Below are positions 22,208 to 34,101 of a DNA stretch of 64,000 nucleotides, piece after piece (the first letter of the stretch is position 1; each line of letters begins with the position of its first letter). The DNA comes from Ipomoea triloba (lineage: Eukaryota; Streptophyta; Magnoliopsida; Solanales; Convolvulaceae). The stretch lies in contig NC_044920.1 of NCBI RefSeq assembly GCF_003576645.1, positions 1,509,552 through 1,573,551 on the forward strand, given 5' to 3'. Position numbers and translations under genes: made by a program. Below the pieces are notes generated by a model. That model did not search any database and was not told the origin of the DNA. It saw only the letters and a list, made by a program, of their open reading frames with translations.

Positions 22208-25200
22208 GTCTATAGTAAATATAAGTGCTCTTTTCTTTCTTGAAAAAAAGCTACTCCGTTTATATTAAGGATTAGTGTTATACTTATATAGTTTAGAAGG
22301 ATATATTTTCATTTTTCACAGATGTACTACATATATATGTTTAGTTGCGAGCCGGCCATATATAGTTAAACTTAGGCCACATTGAGTATGTTATATATTT
22401 TGTATATTTAATCCCGATTTGGTGTGCAAGAAAATTTGGGCAATTTAATAATACTATGATTTAATGTGAATTGTGTTGTTACTCTTTTATATTATATTAT
22501 TCCTTTTTGGTTCTTTTTCTTTTTTCTGTGTCTTTTATCCCTTCTTGGTTTATCCCCTTATATTGTAGTGCCTCTGTTTATACCCACCAAGTTTGATACA
22601 AGTTAACAACCAATCTAAAGACACTATGTATAAAAAGTACATTTCATTAATAATCTTACAATTTTAATTTTAACTATTATTATTATTATTATTATTATTA
22701 TTTTGTGAAAAACATATCAAAACGAACTTATATAAATTTGGAAAAACCAATAATAACGGCATATGCAAAGGGGTAACACTTGTGTGAGACCGTCTCACAG
22801 GTCGCAATTCGTGAGACGGGTCGAATATTTGATTAATGGGTCACATCCGTTGACAATTTAGTCATATGTTCACTTCTTTAGCAAAAGTGTAGTATATAGC
22901 TCTCTTTGATAGTTAATACTCCGTATTTGATAGCGCATTGCACACTGTTCAATAAGTCAATTGAAACCACATATCGAGACATACTCTCTTATCAATTTCA
23001 TGATAGTTGTATTCTCGGGTTCTTGATACACACTCTCTTATCAATTTTATGATACCGGTTTTTAAGACACATACACTTCCTAGTGAATTTTATGGTAATT
23101 GCATTGTCAGATCAGATTTCAAACTTAAACATTTTGTTAACTTGTTTATTTAAGCCATTTCATTTATACTCCATGATTCTGATATCAATACTTTAGATAG
23201 GAATCTAGTGCACTTTTATGCCATTCAAAATAAAGACAAAATTAGTGAATGATTATTTACTGATAAGGATTTCTTTAGTTCAATTATGTTTGTTTTTAAT
23301 GGCATAGTATGATTGGTTAATCGACGGTGCATAATTCACATGTGCATAATGATATGGACATTATTGTAAGTATAATATTTGGTTAGGATACTATAGCCCA
23401 TACACAATATTATTTGGTTAGGATGCTATAGCCTATACACAATATTAGTGTATCAAAAACTTTTGTTTTTGGTTGACAAGAACAACTCAGTCATTACTTG
23501 AAAATGTGTATTGGGTAAAATTCTTTCTTATGTAAAAACCTAGACAAATTATACCATGTAGTAGGTCTACCTTTCATTGTAGACCCTTGTTCAAAAATAA
23601 CCTTCAGATTAGATTCTGTATATGTAGCTGACTCACATTTTGTATATGTAGTTGACAATTTTTGTACTTGTAGCTATCATATTATGTGTCAACAATTATC
23701 AAGTTATTTGTTTATATGTACAAAAATTGTTAAGTGTAGCCGTGTAGGTACAAAATATGTTAACGGAAGGTACATAATTTTTGTATCAGGTTCACAATGC
23801 AAGCCACACAAAAGAGGTAAATTGCACATGTAGGGTGCATAATGATAAACATTATTATAACATTTTGGACGAGAAATTTTAAGAGGGAAATTACAAAAAA
23901 TAACAAACATGTATATTGAGTCACAGTAAATTTGTTCTCTAAAATTGTTCTTTATTTTTTTTGACATGCTATTATTATATTTAATTATTTTTAAAATATT
24001 TGATTACTATTTACTCTTTTCATGACACATATATTTTTATTTTATTAATGGTAACTGAATTGACAAATTTAACTAATGAATATAAAAAGTATTATAATTG
24101 TTGGAAAAAAATAGCATAAAACTAGCATTGAAAGTGGCTACTTTTTTATACAAATATATGTGGGTCCAATTTCGATTTAAGTCGGGTCAAAGTGGATTCG
24201 GATTGTTCATAGTGAGACGAAGAGATTGATATATTGTAGGCTCAAAACGGATAATGAGTGAATGAGAAATTGATTCTCAAAGTAGATGCATTTGAGTTGG
24301 AAAGACATGCAACAGGCACTTGTCACACATTGAAAAAATAAGGAAATTTGCACTACTATATATACAGGAGCCTTTCAAAGGCATGTTGAATTGTATAGCA
24401 TAGAGGTTTTCTCTCGCGCGCATGAGGTTGTCTCCTAACCTTTCGAAAGGCACCATTTGAATATTTTAGCTACCGTCCGAGAACTAGACTCCTCGTCTTG
24501 TAACCTTATGGATACCTTATGAAAGACACCATTCTAGTCGTTACCTTTAGAACTGTTTTGATGTTACGAACTAATTCCAATTTTAAATTTTAGAATTAAT
24601 TTATAGAGTAATGGTTGTCTGTTATGAAGGTTGCCGTTTGGTTTTAAACCCGTGATTAATGTCATGTTAATTGCTATTAATTTCTCTTCTCCTATATAAG
24701 CTTTGGTTGAGCAAGTAATTTTACACACTGAAAATCTAAACTTTCTCTCTCGAAACTTTGCTCAACTTCTTCCTCCTCTATCTTTGGGTCGATATTGTGC
24801 ATTGGCCACAGTATAGGTGTGCATTATCTAGTTACTTGTGTTTCGACGAGTTCCACTGTGCATTTGTTCATCGGTCATGAGGATGTCAATATGGTGGCTT
24901 GAGCAGTTGGAGGAGTCGCCAGTTAGCAACGTAGAACACTTGAAAGTTTAGAGAGACCGGTGCGTTCGAAAAGGCCAGGATATATAGTAGGGGATGTTTC
25001 ACTATTTTATTGCGTGTTCACGTTATCGTTCGGGCCAAATTGCCCTTCAAAACACTTTTCCTTATTAAACAACGCCTTAATCAACGCTTATTACATGATT
25101 AGGAAGATTTGATTATAGCCGTGCATTGTTTAAATTTAATGACTTATATTAGACCCCAGTTTTCACCTAGAGCATGACTTTTCTCTACCCTCCAACTCAA

Positions 25201-25512
25201 TAAAATTGACAAAAAATTCACATTTAGATTTTATTGTTGTGGTTGCTTTGAAGTTGGTAATTTAATACTAAAATGTGAAATATTTGTACTATTTTATCTA
25301 ATTTTAACCCAATCCTTAAAAAAAAAAAGATGTAATTTGAATTACTTCATATCTTACATGATTTTTTTTTTTAAAAGTTGAAAATGACATTAAAGTTTTA
25401 CATACAACCCACATTGAAATTATTATAACACACAATATATATGTAACATTCATATGTTACAATTGAAACTTTTTACTGTGCGGAACAAAATCAATACTTT
25501 TTGTACTAGGTA

Positions 25513-25556
<44 letters not shown>

Positions 25557-26041
25557 ATTTGGGTTGTGCGTATTATCCATATTTGTATTATAATAATTGG
25601 TGCAATCAGACATACGTACTGCTGGTGTTCCATGAAACAACTGAGATTGTATAAAATTTTAATTAATTTATGCTGGATTAAATTTTATTTAGATCATGTT
25701 AAAAACTCCTTGTGCATAATATATATATTCACCTACGGTTGGAATCTTGTCTAACAATTTGATCGGAATGTTTGGTTGAATATCAAATTAAAATAAGAAA
25801 AGCATATAGATAATCCGTCATTAGATAAATATTAAAGAATGATTTTAACCAATAATAAAAAATATAACACGACTCTATAAATATAAAATTGAATTTTTAT
25901 TCTATAGCGACCAACCATATGTATGGATAAACAGGGAGGAAATTGCCCAAAAGGGGCAGTCGACTGGTGAAACATGATACGCGTATCTATCTAATAGTCA
26001 TGAGTTTGATTCTTGTTAATATCTCTCGGTTGAACTCGTAG
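22208..26041. other. gene-free intergenic DNA between expansins, first part
   Basis: No gene is supported. It contains an ATT array (22676-22703), a segment with gtgagaccgtctcac and gtgagacgg that matches the MITE at 41733-41893, a short tandem repeat (tttggttaggat(a/g)ctatag, 23380-23450), and a TA microsatellite (25518-25552). Confidence 0.5.
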
Positions 26042-26372
26042 CACATTATTTTTTTAGTTTGGTTCCTCAATTGTTTCCCAACTATAAATGTAGTCCTTAG
26101 TTTTCAATTTCAACCAATTTGATTCTCAAACTGTTTAAAATTTCGTCAATTAAATTATTTAAGGGACCGAATTGACAATTTTTTTTTTTTGAGAATTGAA
26201 TTGACAAAATTTTAAAATGTGAAAATCACCATTTTGGTTTCTTGAATGGTTTAATTGACGAAATTTTAAATAATTTGGATCAAATTGGTTGAAATTGAAA
26301 ACTAGGGACTATATTGATAGTTCGGAAATAATTGAGGGACCAAAATATTGATTAGCTCAATAATGCAATTTA
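26042..26372. mobile_element. foldback MITE, family B
   Basis: The left arm contains ggttcctcaattgtttccca and tttcaatttcaaccaatttg. The right arm carries the inverse (caaattggttgaaattgaaa, aataattgagggaccaaaat). The same arms occur in the element at 44896-45178, so both are copies of one family. No coding capacity. Confidence 0.7.
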
Positions 26373-26810
26373 CCTTTCTTGTATGATTTACGGACTATTA
26401 TACATGAGTAAAATGTACTCAATACATATTATATGATAGTGACCGTGAATTTCTCATGTCACGAAAAAAAAAGAAAAAGAAAAAAAGAAGAAGAGGTAAT
26501 TGAATTGATGTCAGAGGTATTAAAGAGGAACTTGAATTGATGTTGGAGGTATTAATTATTATTTTGTTATCATAAAACAGATGAACGAATGGCTGAAACA
26601 TAACTTTCGTACTAAAAGTTACGGGTTTGATTCTTGTCAATACTCTCTTGACCGAACCTGTCACGTAGAGTCTTCGTAATACATTTTATTTTTCGTGCGT
26701 GATTTACGAATTATTATACAAAAACTAAAATTTATATCGCATACATCACTAAATAGTGACTGCAATTTTCTTCGTCATCCAAAAAATAATAATAAACAAA
26801 TAGGAAATTG

Positions 26811-26930
26811 AGAGATAGAAACAACTTAAAAATGCATGTGCTTTTGTCGGGAGATTGAGCTTAGCGGTTGGTGGTTCTAAGTTGGAACAGCTGCATGTGC
26901 AAATCGGGTCGTTGTTTTACGTCCTTCAAA
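26811..26930 (+). promoter_or_regulatory. conserved distal upstream block of expansin gene 2
   Basis: Counterpart of 19877-20012. It contains aaaatgcatgtgc, gagcttagcggttgg, agctgcatgtgc and ttttacgtccttcaaatc in the same order. It lies about 1.6 kb before the ATG of gene 2; the extra distance is partly explained by the SINE at 27688-27825. Confidence 0.45.
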
Positions 26931-27687
26931 TCCGATCCACACAACCAATCACTATTTCTTCCCGGAATTGCGATCTAAATGAATAGACTCATCAAACAAA
27001 GTTAATTTAAATCATGATTGTATTATATACCGGAAATCTGAATTAATAGTGACATATCAAGTTTAGATGGATAATATCACGTAATTTCGGTCTTAAATTT
27101 GTTTGAAGGGAAAAAGAAAATATATTAGAACAAGAATTTCATAATAGAGTTAGGAAGGACAACGTCTCAATACAAAGAATGATCATGCCTAGAGAGATGA
27201 CAAGATTTAATCATCACTTTTGGTATAAATCAATAGGCGCATCATATCAAGGTTAATCATTATATGACCTTCAAGTCCACTAAAGCAACCACGATTGTTG
27301 CTCGTATGAATAGCTCAACTAGTCGTAGGGGTAAACTTTGTTATAAAGGACCAATGATTGAGTCTCACTAGTGACAGTGTTGAGAAACCTCTAAAAAATG
27401 AAGGAATTCTTTATACACAGTAAGTAAAAGTCTAGTTTCTATTGATCAGTTGAGTCGTTATGATTAACCTCAAGAATTAAATTACTTTTGTTTGACGAGT
27501 CCATTCTTTTAGGCCGCAATTCGTAGTGACAAAAAGGTGGAATAAAAGGAATTTTAGAAGCCTTAATTACATCACTTTTTCCCTCGGTATATATGTATAA
27601 TCACATCAAGATTAACCATTATCCTATATGGACCATCTTCATAAGTACATTAAAAAGAATGAAAAACCTCTATGACATATCAATTAT

Positions 27688-27825
27688 TTTTTTTTTTTGG
27701 GTAAATCTACAGGGTCTTTCTCTCTGTTCATTTAACATGGACACTTGTGGGAATTGAACCCAAGTTCTCCCGAAATTCCTCCCCACAAAGAGAACTCACT
27801 TGCCACTTGAGCTACCCCACTGGGT
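27688..27825 (-). mobile_element. tRNA-derived SINE with 17-bp target duplication
   Basis: On the minus strand the element begins aacccagtggggtagctcaa. It carries a box A (tagctcaagtgg, 27803-27814) and a box B (ggttcaattcc, about 27752-27762), and ends in poly-A (poly-T at 27688-27698). The 17-bp direct repeat tatgacatatcaattat flanks it at 27671-27687 and 27826-27842. It sits about 680 bp before the second expansin gene. All hallmarks of a pol III-driven SINE are visible. Confidence 0.9.
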
Positions 27826-28398
27826 TATGACATATCAATTATATGTTCTCTAATATAATGTATACACGTTTCTCAGTTTAGTTTCATTTCAACATCTTGA
27901 TACAGATATCTGCCTTATTTAGTAACATAGTTACCTTATTAGTCAATTTTAGCTTATTTGACCACTATTAGTTGTTTGACTTGGTGAAACAATATTAATG
28001 CTTGATTAATTAACTCTTTGTAACAGCTTATTACTTTTTGACATCAAACCCACTAACCTATCAAAAAAAAAAAAAAACAGCTATTTACCAAACACACCCA
28101 TCATTAAACAAAAGAATAGTGTCTACTACTACACTCAATAACATGTAGTGTTTTACAAAGTTGTATTTATGCTTTGTTAGGAGTACGTAAGGTAAAAAGT
28201 ACAACTTGCAAAGTATAATATAAGATTTTACTGAGCACATGACATTATAAAATTTTCCAAAAAAAAAAAAAAAACTATAAATAATAACAAAAATTTTTCC
28301 AAAGAATTTATTGTTTGTTCTAATAGGACTTGGACATATCATATGTCTAGTTCCCAAATCTATCCTTACAATTTTATTTTTATTATTATTATTTTTTG

Positions 28399-28407
28399 TA
28401 TAAATAG
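28399..28407 (+). promoter_or_regulatory. TATA box of expansin gene 2
   Basis: tataaatag lies about 100 bp before the ATG, in the same context (ttttttgtata...gagcc) as gene 1. The leader contains a (ctttctttct)n pyrimidine tract. Confidence 0.75.
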
Positions 28408-28508
28408 AGCCACCCACACCTTTTCCTAAGACCAAGCAAGCTAGCTCATCACTCCCACAAGTTCCTATCACTCATCTTCTTTCTTTCTTTCTTTCTTTCT
28501 CTTCATCA

Positions 28509-29998
28509 ATGGCAGTTCCAACACCATTCTCAATCCCCTTTCTCCTACTCTTCTTGCCAACCTTTTGTGTTCATCTAGCTTTTGGTGACTATGGAGGATG
28601 GCAAACTGCTCATGCTACTTTCTATGGTGGTTCTGATGCTTCTGGCACAATGGGTACATTTCGATCAATTATGATTCTTCGATTCTCACTATTTTATTTC
28701 TTGAGACACATTCACTATTTCATTTCTCGAGACACATATAGTTATTTAGGACGTACCATGCCATCTTCTTTTTGTTTTTTTTTGTTTTTTTTTTTTTGGT
28801 TTTAGTTAAAGAGTGATATTGACAAAAACTGACAACTATTCAAAACTAAAATATAGGTTCAGTTCCAATTTTGCCCCATTGACTATTCTGTTTTTTTTTT
28901 TTCCTCACTTCTTGTCATTGAGTTTAAATTGACCGGATTTGATGTTGAACTATACAAAATGTGTTACTTTTAGTAGTCCTTCTTGAGAACTAAAGTGGGG
29001 CATAATTTTTTTTTTGGGTGTACCTATGGTTCACCGTCGAACACAATAGCTAATCCCCAGCTGAATTGTAGGCACCTATTTGGGTGGGATTAGTGGGGCA
29101 TATTACTAGTTGATTACAAACCATATAAAAAGGGGGAAATGAGTAAAATGAGTGTTTTTGAAGTCAAATGTAGCAAATTGCATTTAGGTCCCCATAGTTA
29201 TTTAGCATTTGGAGTGTTTTTAAGGTGTAAATTGTAAAATGAGCAATGGAATGCAGGGGGAGCTTGCGGATATGGCAACTTGTATAGGACAGGCTATGGC
29301 ACCAACATTGCAGCATTAAGCACTGCCCTCTTCAACAATGGCCTGGCTTGCGGTTCATGCTACGAGCTTATGTGCACCGGCCCCTACTGCCTCCCTGGCT
29401 CGGTCACCATCACCGCCACCGACTTCTGCCCACCCAACCCCGGCTTGCCCAACGACAACGGCGGTTGGTGCAACCCTCCCCGGCCACACTTTGACATGGC
29501 CGAACCTGCCTACTTACAAATTGGTGTTTATCGTGCTGGAATTGTGCCTGTAAATTACCGAAGGTAAATGATTGGTATTTGTGTGTAGAAGCACGAGATT
29601 AATTCAGTTGGGTCATGTTCTGATTCCATTAGAGATGATGATGTTTGATAGTAAGTGCGTAATTGCTAACGAATTACGTATTTGATCTTGACAGGGTGCC
29701 TTGCAGGAAGAAGGGAGGAATAAGGTTTACAATTAACGGGCACATCTTCTTCAACTTGGTGTTGGTGACTAACGTTGGAGGGTTCGGAGATGTTCATGCA
29801 GTTGCAATTAAGGGGTCGAGGACCGGGTGGCAACAAATGTCGCGGAATTGGGGGCAAAATTGGCAAAGCAACTCCGTTTTGAATGGCCAAAGCCTCTCAT
29901 TTCAGGTCACCACAGGTGATGGAAGAACAGTCACCAGCTTCAATGCTGCACCTTCTGACTGGCAATTTGGTCAAACTTACGAAGGAGCTCAATTTTAA
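28509..29998 (+). CDS. EXPA: alpha-expansin, gene 2 of tandem pair
   Basis: Coding exons are 28509-28653, 29257-29563 and 29695-29998 (145, 307 and 304 nt, identical to gene 1), giving 251 residues. A signal peptide (1-26, [20 protein letters not shown]) precedes [15 protein letters not shown]. The barrel domain keeps [19 protein letters not shown] and HFD (126-128). The C-terminal wall-binding domain keeps [13 protein letters not shown]. Intron 1 is 603 bp against 298 bp in gene 1, from independent insertions. Protein differences are mostly in the signal peptide and scattered conservative changes, so both copies appear functional. Wall loosening during growth is the family role; the tissue is not predictable here. 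Confidence 0.97.
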
Positions 29999-30084
29999 AT
30001 TTCAAAATTTCGAAAAAACTTTATATTTTTATAGTTCGATCTTCTGGTGCAACGGAGTCAACTAAAGGGTAAAATGGCCCAAGG

Positions 30085-30129
30085 AGGCTCTATAGCCGTG
30101 GTGGCTGCTACCACCCGCTTAGGCCTATA
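30085..30129 (+). ncRNA. conserved 3'UTR hairpin element, expansin gene 2
   Basis: This is the same 45-nt element as after gene 1, here 87 nt after the stop. It has ctctatagccgtggtggctg followed by c and then taccacccgcttaggcctat. The only mismatch lies in the predicted loop. Confidence 0.6.
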
Positions 30130-30912
30130 TATTATATATATGTGTGTCTATTTAATCTTTTAATGATATTTAATTTGAGGGTTATATATAATTATATAAG
30201 ATGGGAAGGTTATATTTTCACAAAGATAAGTTAATTCCTATGAGATATCTTGTATGACTGAACCTTTATATGAGAGATTTCAAATTTTTATTCTCAATGT
30301 ACTAAAAACATAATTAGTTAGTGGTTGTAATGATTAAACAAGTTCACAATATGCAATAGAGTGTGTACTTAATCCCAATTTGGTGTGTGGGAATGATTGG
30401 AACAATTTAATAATATGATTTGAATTATGTTATATCCTGGTTCTTTTCTATTTCCGAGATCATTATATTTTATTTAGAAATAGTATTGTGCATTTAGATT
30501 TGAATGAATGATTTTCCCATATAGCAACTCTGAATAAGAAAAAAATTACATTTTTCGGCCAGTAGTTGCCGGAGATTTGGTTACCAGGACCAGATGTGAC
30601 AACAAAAGTATACTGGTTAATACTTGTGCACTAAATGTGGAATAGTTGAGGGACCAAAAGTGGCAATATTTGTTCGGTAATCTAACAAAGGAACACAGAA
30701 AAGTATAACTCTCTTACTTCAGTTAACGAGAATTGACTAAAACTTACATTGGTTAACGAGACTTGATTGAAGCCGTTAATGAGTCTGCGGAGGTCCGAGG
30801 TAAATTTACAGCAATGTCTGCATCAGGAAGAGTCCCCTTTTAGTCAGATGTGGGAAGAAATGAAGCTAAGAGATGATGAAGTTTAGCACCTGTGATTTGC
30901 AGGACAAACAGC
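30130..30912. other. intergenic region between convergent expansin and reticulon genes
   Basis: No gene is supported. It should hold the poly-A sites of both convergent genes. Confidence 0.5.
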
Positions 30913-33194
30913 TTAATGATCTTTGTCCTTGGCTACATTTCGAGGTAATCTGCTGATGCTCTCGTCCACTATTCTGTAGTGCCGCGTGAACTGCTGGTGT
31001 AGCTTTCCAGCGCATCGATCAACATGAGCTTCGAATCTGCTGTACAACGCGGGCACTGTAATGAACATAATAGCCCCTGCAACAACACAGGAAGCCAGTT
31101 CAGAGATCAATGACCGCATTACGAATCTGCAGAGAAGGCGTTCCTGATATACAATTCATCCAGCACATTGATAAGATGAATAGCACAATCCTTGTCAAGC
31201 CGTGAATGACAATGCTTCTGTTTTGTATATTGCTCGGTGTATAAGTGTTAGGATCAAGCGCTTACTATTACGTCAAAAGCTATAGCTCATAGCGTCCTTA
31301 TTGTATCAACTCATTTTGGAGAGGTAGGTGCTGGACTTTGGCCCTTCAGGCCCAACAATCCCTCGAGGTAGGATGTTGGACTTAGCCCTTCAGGCCTCCG
31401 CTCAACAACCAAGTGCTGGACTTTGGCCCTTCACCGGCCTCCACCCAATAATAAGTAAATTATGCACAAGAATATAGCAGAAAAGCAGTCGATGCAGTTC
31501 ATTAATTAAAACCGAAGAGCGAATGCTCATTTTTAGCCCCTCAAAGAATAAGTAAGCCATTTTTTGATGAACAATGTTAATAGCTGTGCACTAAATGTTG
31601 CAAGGAATAATAGTTGAGAAACACACGAAAAGTGAAAATTGGTTTTTGGAACAGAAAACAATGCATACCTATATAGGTGAGTGTGAAAATAGAGACCATG
31701 CTGCCAATGGTAGACAGAAGCCACAGAACAATCACAACCTGCATTTTGGACAAAATTTAGCAAATACATAATGTAACTACGTAAGATCAGTTTTGGAAGT
31801 TAAACGCACTAAATTTCTTGACATGGACATCATCGGTAAATGCGCCTCATAAAAGGTAACCGAATAGATCTTATATTCAAGAGAAGTGGGGGTATTACGG
31901 GTTTAATACATTCATTAGCAACTCGCCTTGAAAACAAGTTTGAAATCTTTCCCGAGAGTGATATCGTGAGCCATTAGCAACATATAATTGATTTTGACAC
32001 GAAATGATGCAGCTGCATTGTTGACCATTTCTTCCGACAAGACTAGCTGAGGCAATGTCTGAAGTTGTCTGCAGAAAACAAAACAGGAATTTCATTCGAC
32101 ATCCAATGTAAACATTGGATAAACACATTCATAACACAATCGTGGGTTTTTATAAAGGATAGACCGGCCATACTTATTTTTGTAGGCAGCATAGTTTGCA
32201 CGAAGAAAAAGTAGGACGGTTAAAACCAGCAAGATGTCGGAACAAACTGATAAGAAAGGCAACCCCGAGTGCTCAAACAAGAGCCACGCAACAGTAGCTA
32301 TGACAATTATACCAAACGAACCACGTCTCCACCTCCACAATATTACATCGGCAGCTTAAATCAAGAAGAAATAATGAGTCAGTCTACAAGATTGTCGAAA
32401 ACGTGAGAAGAAATATGCAACAAGAATTATATATGGAAACAAATGATGTCTAGGACGGGGTAACTCCAGCCAAGATGGCTAAGAATATAGACTTGTAACC
32501 ACGAGTTCAAATCCTAGCTTTCTTGGTTTGAACTGGTCAGCTATGGGCAACCTAAGCCGGTTACCTCCTTGTGCTCCTTTGTCAATTAGGGTCACAAGGC
32601 TGGGTTTTTCAGGGCACACTCTCGGATAGTGACTGCAAGTTTCCTCGTCATCCGAAATGATCTCTAGGACATATACAAACATGACTCTTTCAACTGTAAC
32701 ATCGGTTTTCCTACCAGTTAATCTGGATTCGGTTGTATTAGCAGCCCGGTTACCAACTATCTAAATCTGCTAGGTTAATACATGAATGGAATTTGGTAAA
32801 GTACATTCTAACTCTTTCACTGTGATAAGCCTGCAAATGCATTGTGCTCTCTAAGTTGCATAGCTGCGATTTCATGCTTAAATTTCAATGATCACAAGAC
32901 AGTGAAGACTGAAGAGTTATATATTGAACATAAAGTGCCTCAAATATTTATATATATGAATGAAAAAATCAATAAATTTACTTCAATAAATGTTTCTTTT
33001 TCTTATTTAAAACAAGCAATAGTACCTTTACCACCTCCCATCATCTGGTGAAACGAGGATTGCCGGCGGAACAATTTGTACGGAGAGCTCGACGCCGGAG
33101 CAGTCGACGTCGACGGAGCACGGGAAGCATTGTTGATGTTTCCTCTACCGTCAACATCGCCCTCCATGCTACATAGATCATCGGAATTCTCCAT
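30913..33194 (-). CDS. RTNLB: reticulon-like protein B (ER membrane-shaping)
   Basis: Reticulons insert hairpins into the ER membrane and curve it into tubules. Coding exons on the minus strand are 33026-33194, 32174-32354, 31927-32068, 31669-31738 and 30913-31076, giving 241 residues with every junction in phase. A Ser/Thr-rich N-terminal head (about 1-55) precedes the reticulon homology domain, which opens with [15 protein letters not shown]. Two long hydrophobic regions follow (about 70-110 and 165-190), separated by the loop [20 protein letters not shown]. The tail ends [14 protein letters not shown]. The ATG at 33194 is used; it follows an acceptor at 33204-33205 that ends a 5'UTR intron (33204-33287). 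Intron 3 begins with GC instead of GT. A SINE occupies part of intron 1. The gene is head to head with the transporter at 34102. Confidence 0.9.
31318..31455. repeat. gctggacttTGGCCCTTca repeat cluster in reticulon intron 4
   Basis: Three imperfect copies of gtgctggactttggcccttc occur in tandem. Related single copies occur at 3690-3780 and 44230-44285. This is probably a fragment of a dispersed repeat; no structure or coding sense was found. Confidence 0.6.
32457..32654 (+). mobile_element. SINE in intron 1 of the reticulon gene (antisense to it)
   Basis: A 16-bp direct repeat, aaatgat(g/c)tctaggac, flanks the element at 32441-32456 and 32655-32670 with one mismatch. The head has a box-A-like aagatggctaag and box B gagttcaaatcc. 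The body has ttgaactggtcagctatggg and the tail gtgactgcaagtttcctcgt. This copy anchors the identity of the SINE-like repeats at 1817, 6770, 20216, 38630, 39730 and 63410. Confidence 0.85.
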
Positions 33195-33203
33195 CAAAAT
33201 TCA

Positions 33204-33480
33204 CTGCACAGAGTAATCCATCAAAATCTTTCCGAAGAAAATCATTGATTAAAACAAACAAAAAAGAAAAGGAAGAAATACACAGACCTGAAAATCGATC
33301 AACAGTCGAGTGCGATCATGGAACGCTACTACTTTTCTAGTTAAAGTTACGGTAAATTTTCTCCGAAGACTCTTTTGACTTGGAATCTTCAACGAACAAA
33401 TTGGATACGCCGATGCTAGAAACGACGTCGGTGCAGGAGGCTCGCGACGACAATGGCGAGAAATGCTCACGCGCGTTTTA
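33204..33480 (-). other. 5'UTR intron and leader exon of the reticulon gene
   Basis: A donor (cag|gtctgtg, at 33288/33287) and an acceptor (ctgtgcag|tga, at 33204/33203) bound an 84-nt intron just before the ATG. The upstream leader (33288 to about 33480) is GC-richer than surrounding DNA. The transcription start is not determined. Confidence 0.5.
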
Positions 33481-34101
33481 GGGCAGTGCGCTTCACTCTC
33501 CCCGAGTTTTCAATTATTTTAAAAAAACTCTTTGCGCGTCCTAACAGATAAACGGTGAAGATTGAAGAAGATACCCAAATCAGGTCTCCCACAGATTTTG
33601 ACTGTAAGTCTGTAAAGCAATCTTCCATATCATGTTTATACACTGTATGTATGCATATTTGTTAATTGTTATTATCAATTTATCATATCATATATGGAGT
33701 AATGGAAGGGAGGTGTGCATAGCTTTGAATCTTTGATGCATTTACACGCTTGCACCAGACTGTAGTTGAACTGGCCAATAAACTAAAGTGACTGCTCAAC
33801 TTTTTTGCCCTAAAATAATCAACACGTTCACATTAATTAATCCAAGTTCCTGAAGTTGGAGAGCTACGAGTTCACATACATAGATAGATACAAAAACTCT
33901 CTGCACAATCGTCGGATCTGTATGAGTCCTTGAAGCTTGAATTGGACGTTGCAATTGAATTTCTGCTGATCTTTGTCTGTCTACTTTCTGGTGTGGACTG
34001 GTGGAGGTTTTTTCTTGAATTTTCGCGTTTCAACTTAGGATTCGAGCTTCCTTTGCTTACAGTGCTGTTCTGATCTAGATTGAGAAGCTGAAGGCGAAAG
34101 G
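33481..34101. promoter_or_regulatory. shared divergent promoter region (reticulon / sugar-nucleotide transporter)
   Basis: About 0.6 kb separates the leader of the minus-strand reticulon gene from the ATG of the plus-strand transporter. Part of it (about 33860-34101) is probably the transporter's 5'UTR. No clear TATA box was identified for either gene. Confidence 0.4.

Noticed and set aside
27803..27814. Genuine tRNA gene
   Set aside because: Box A and box B are present, but the sequence continues into a non-tRNA body with poly-A and a 17-bp target duplication, so it is a SINE.
31318..31455. CRISPR-like or satellite array
   Set aside because: Only three imperfect copies with uneven spacing, and related single copies elsewhere; it is a dispersed plant repeat in an intron.
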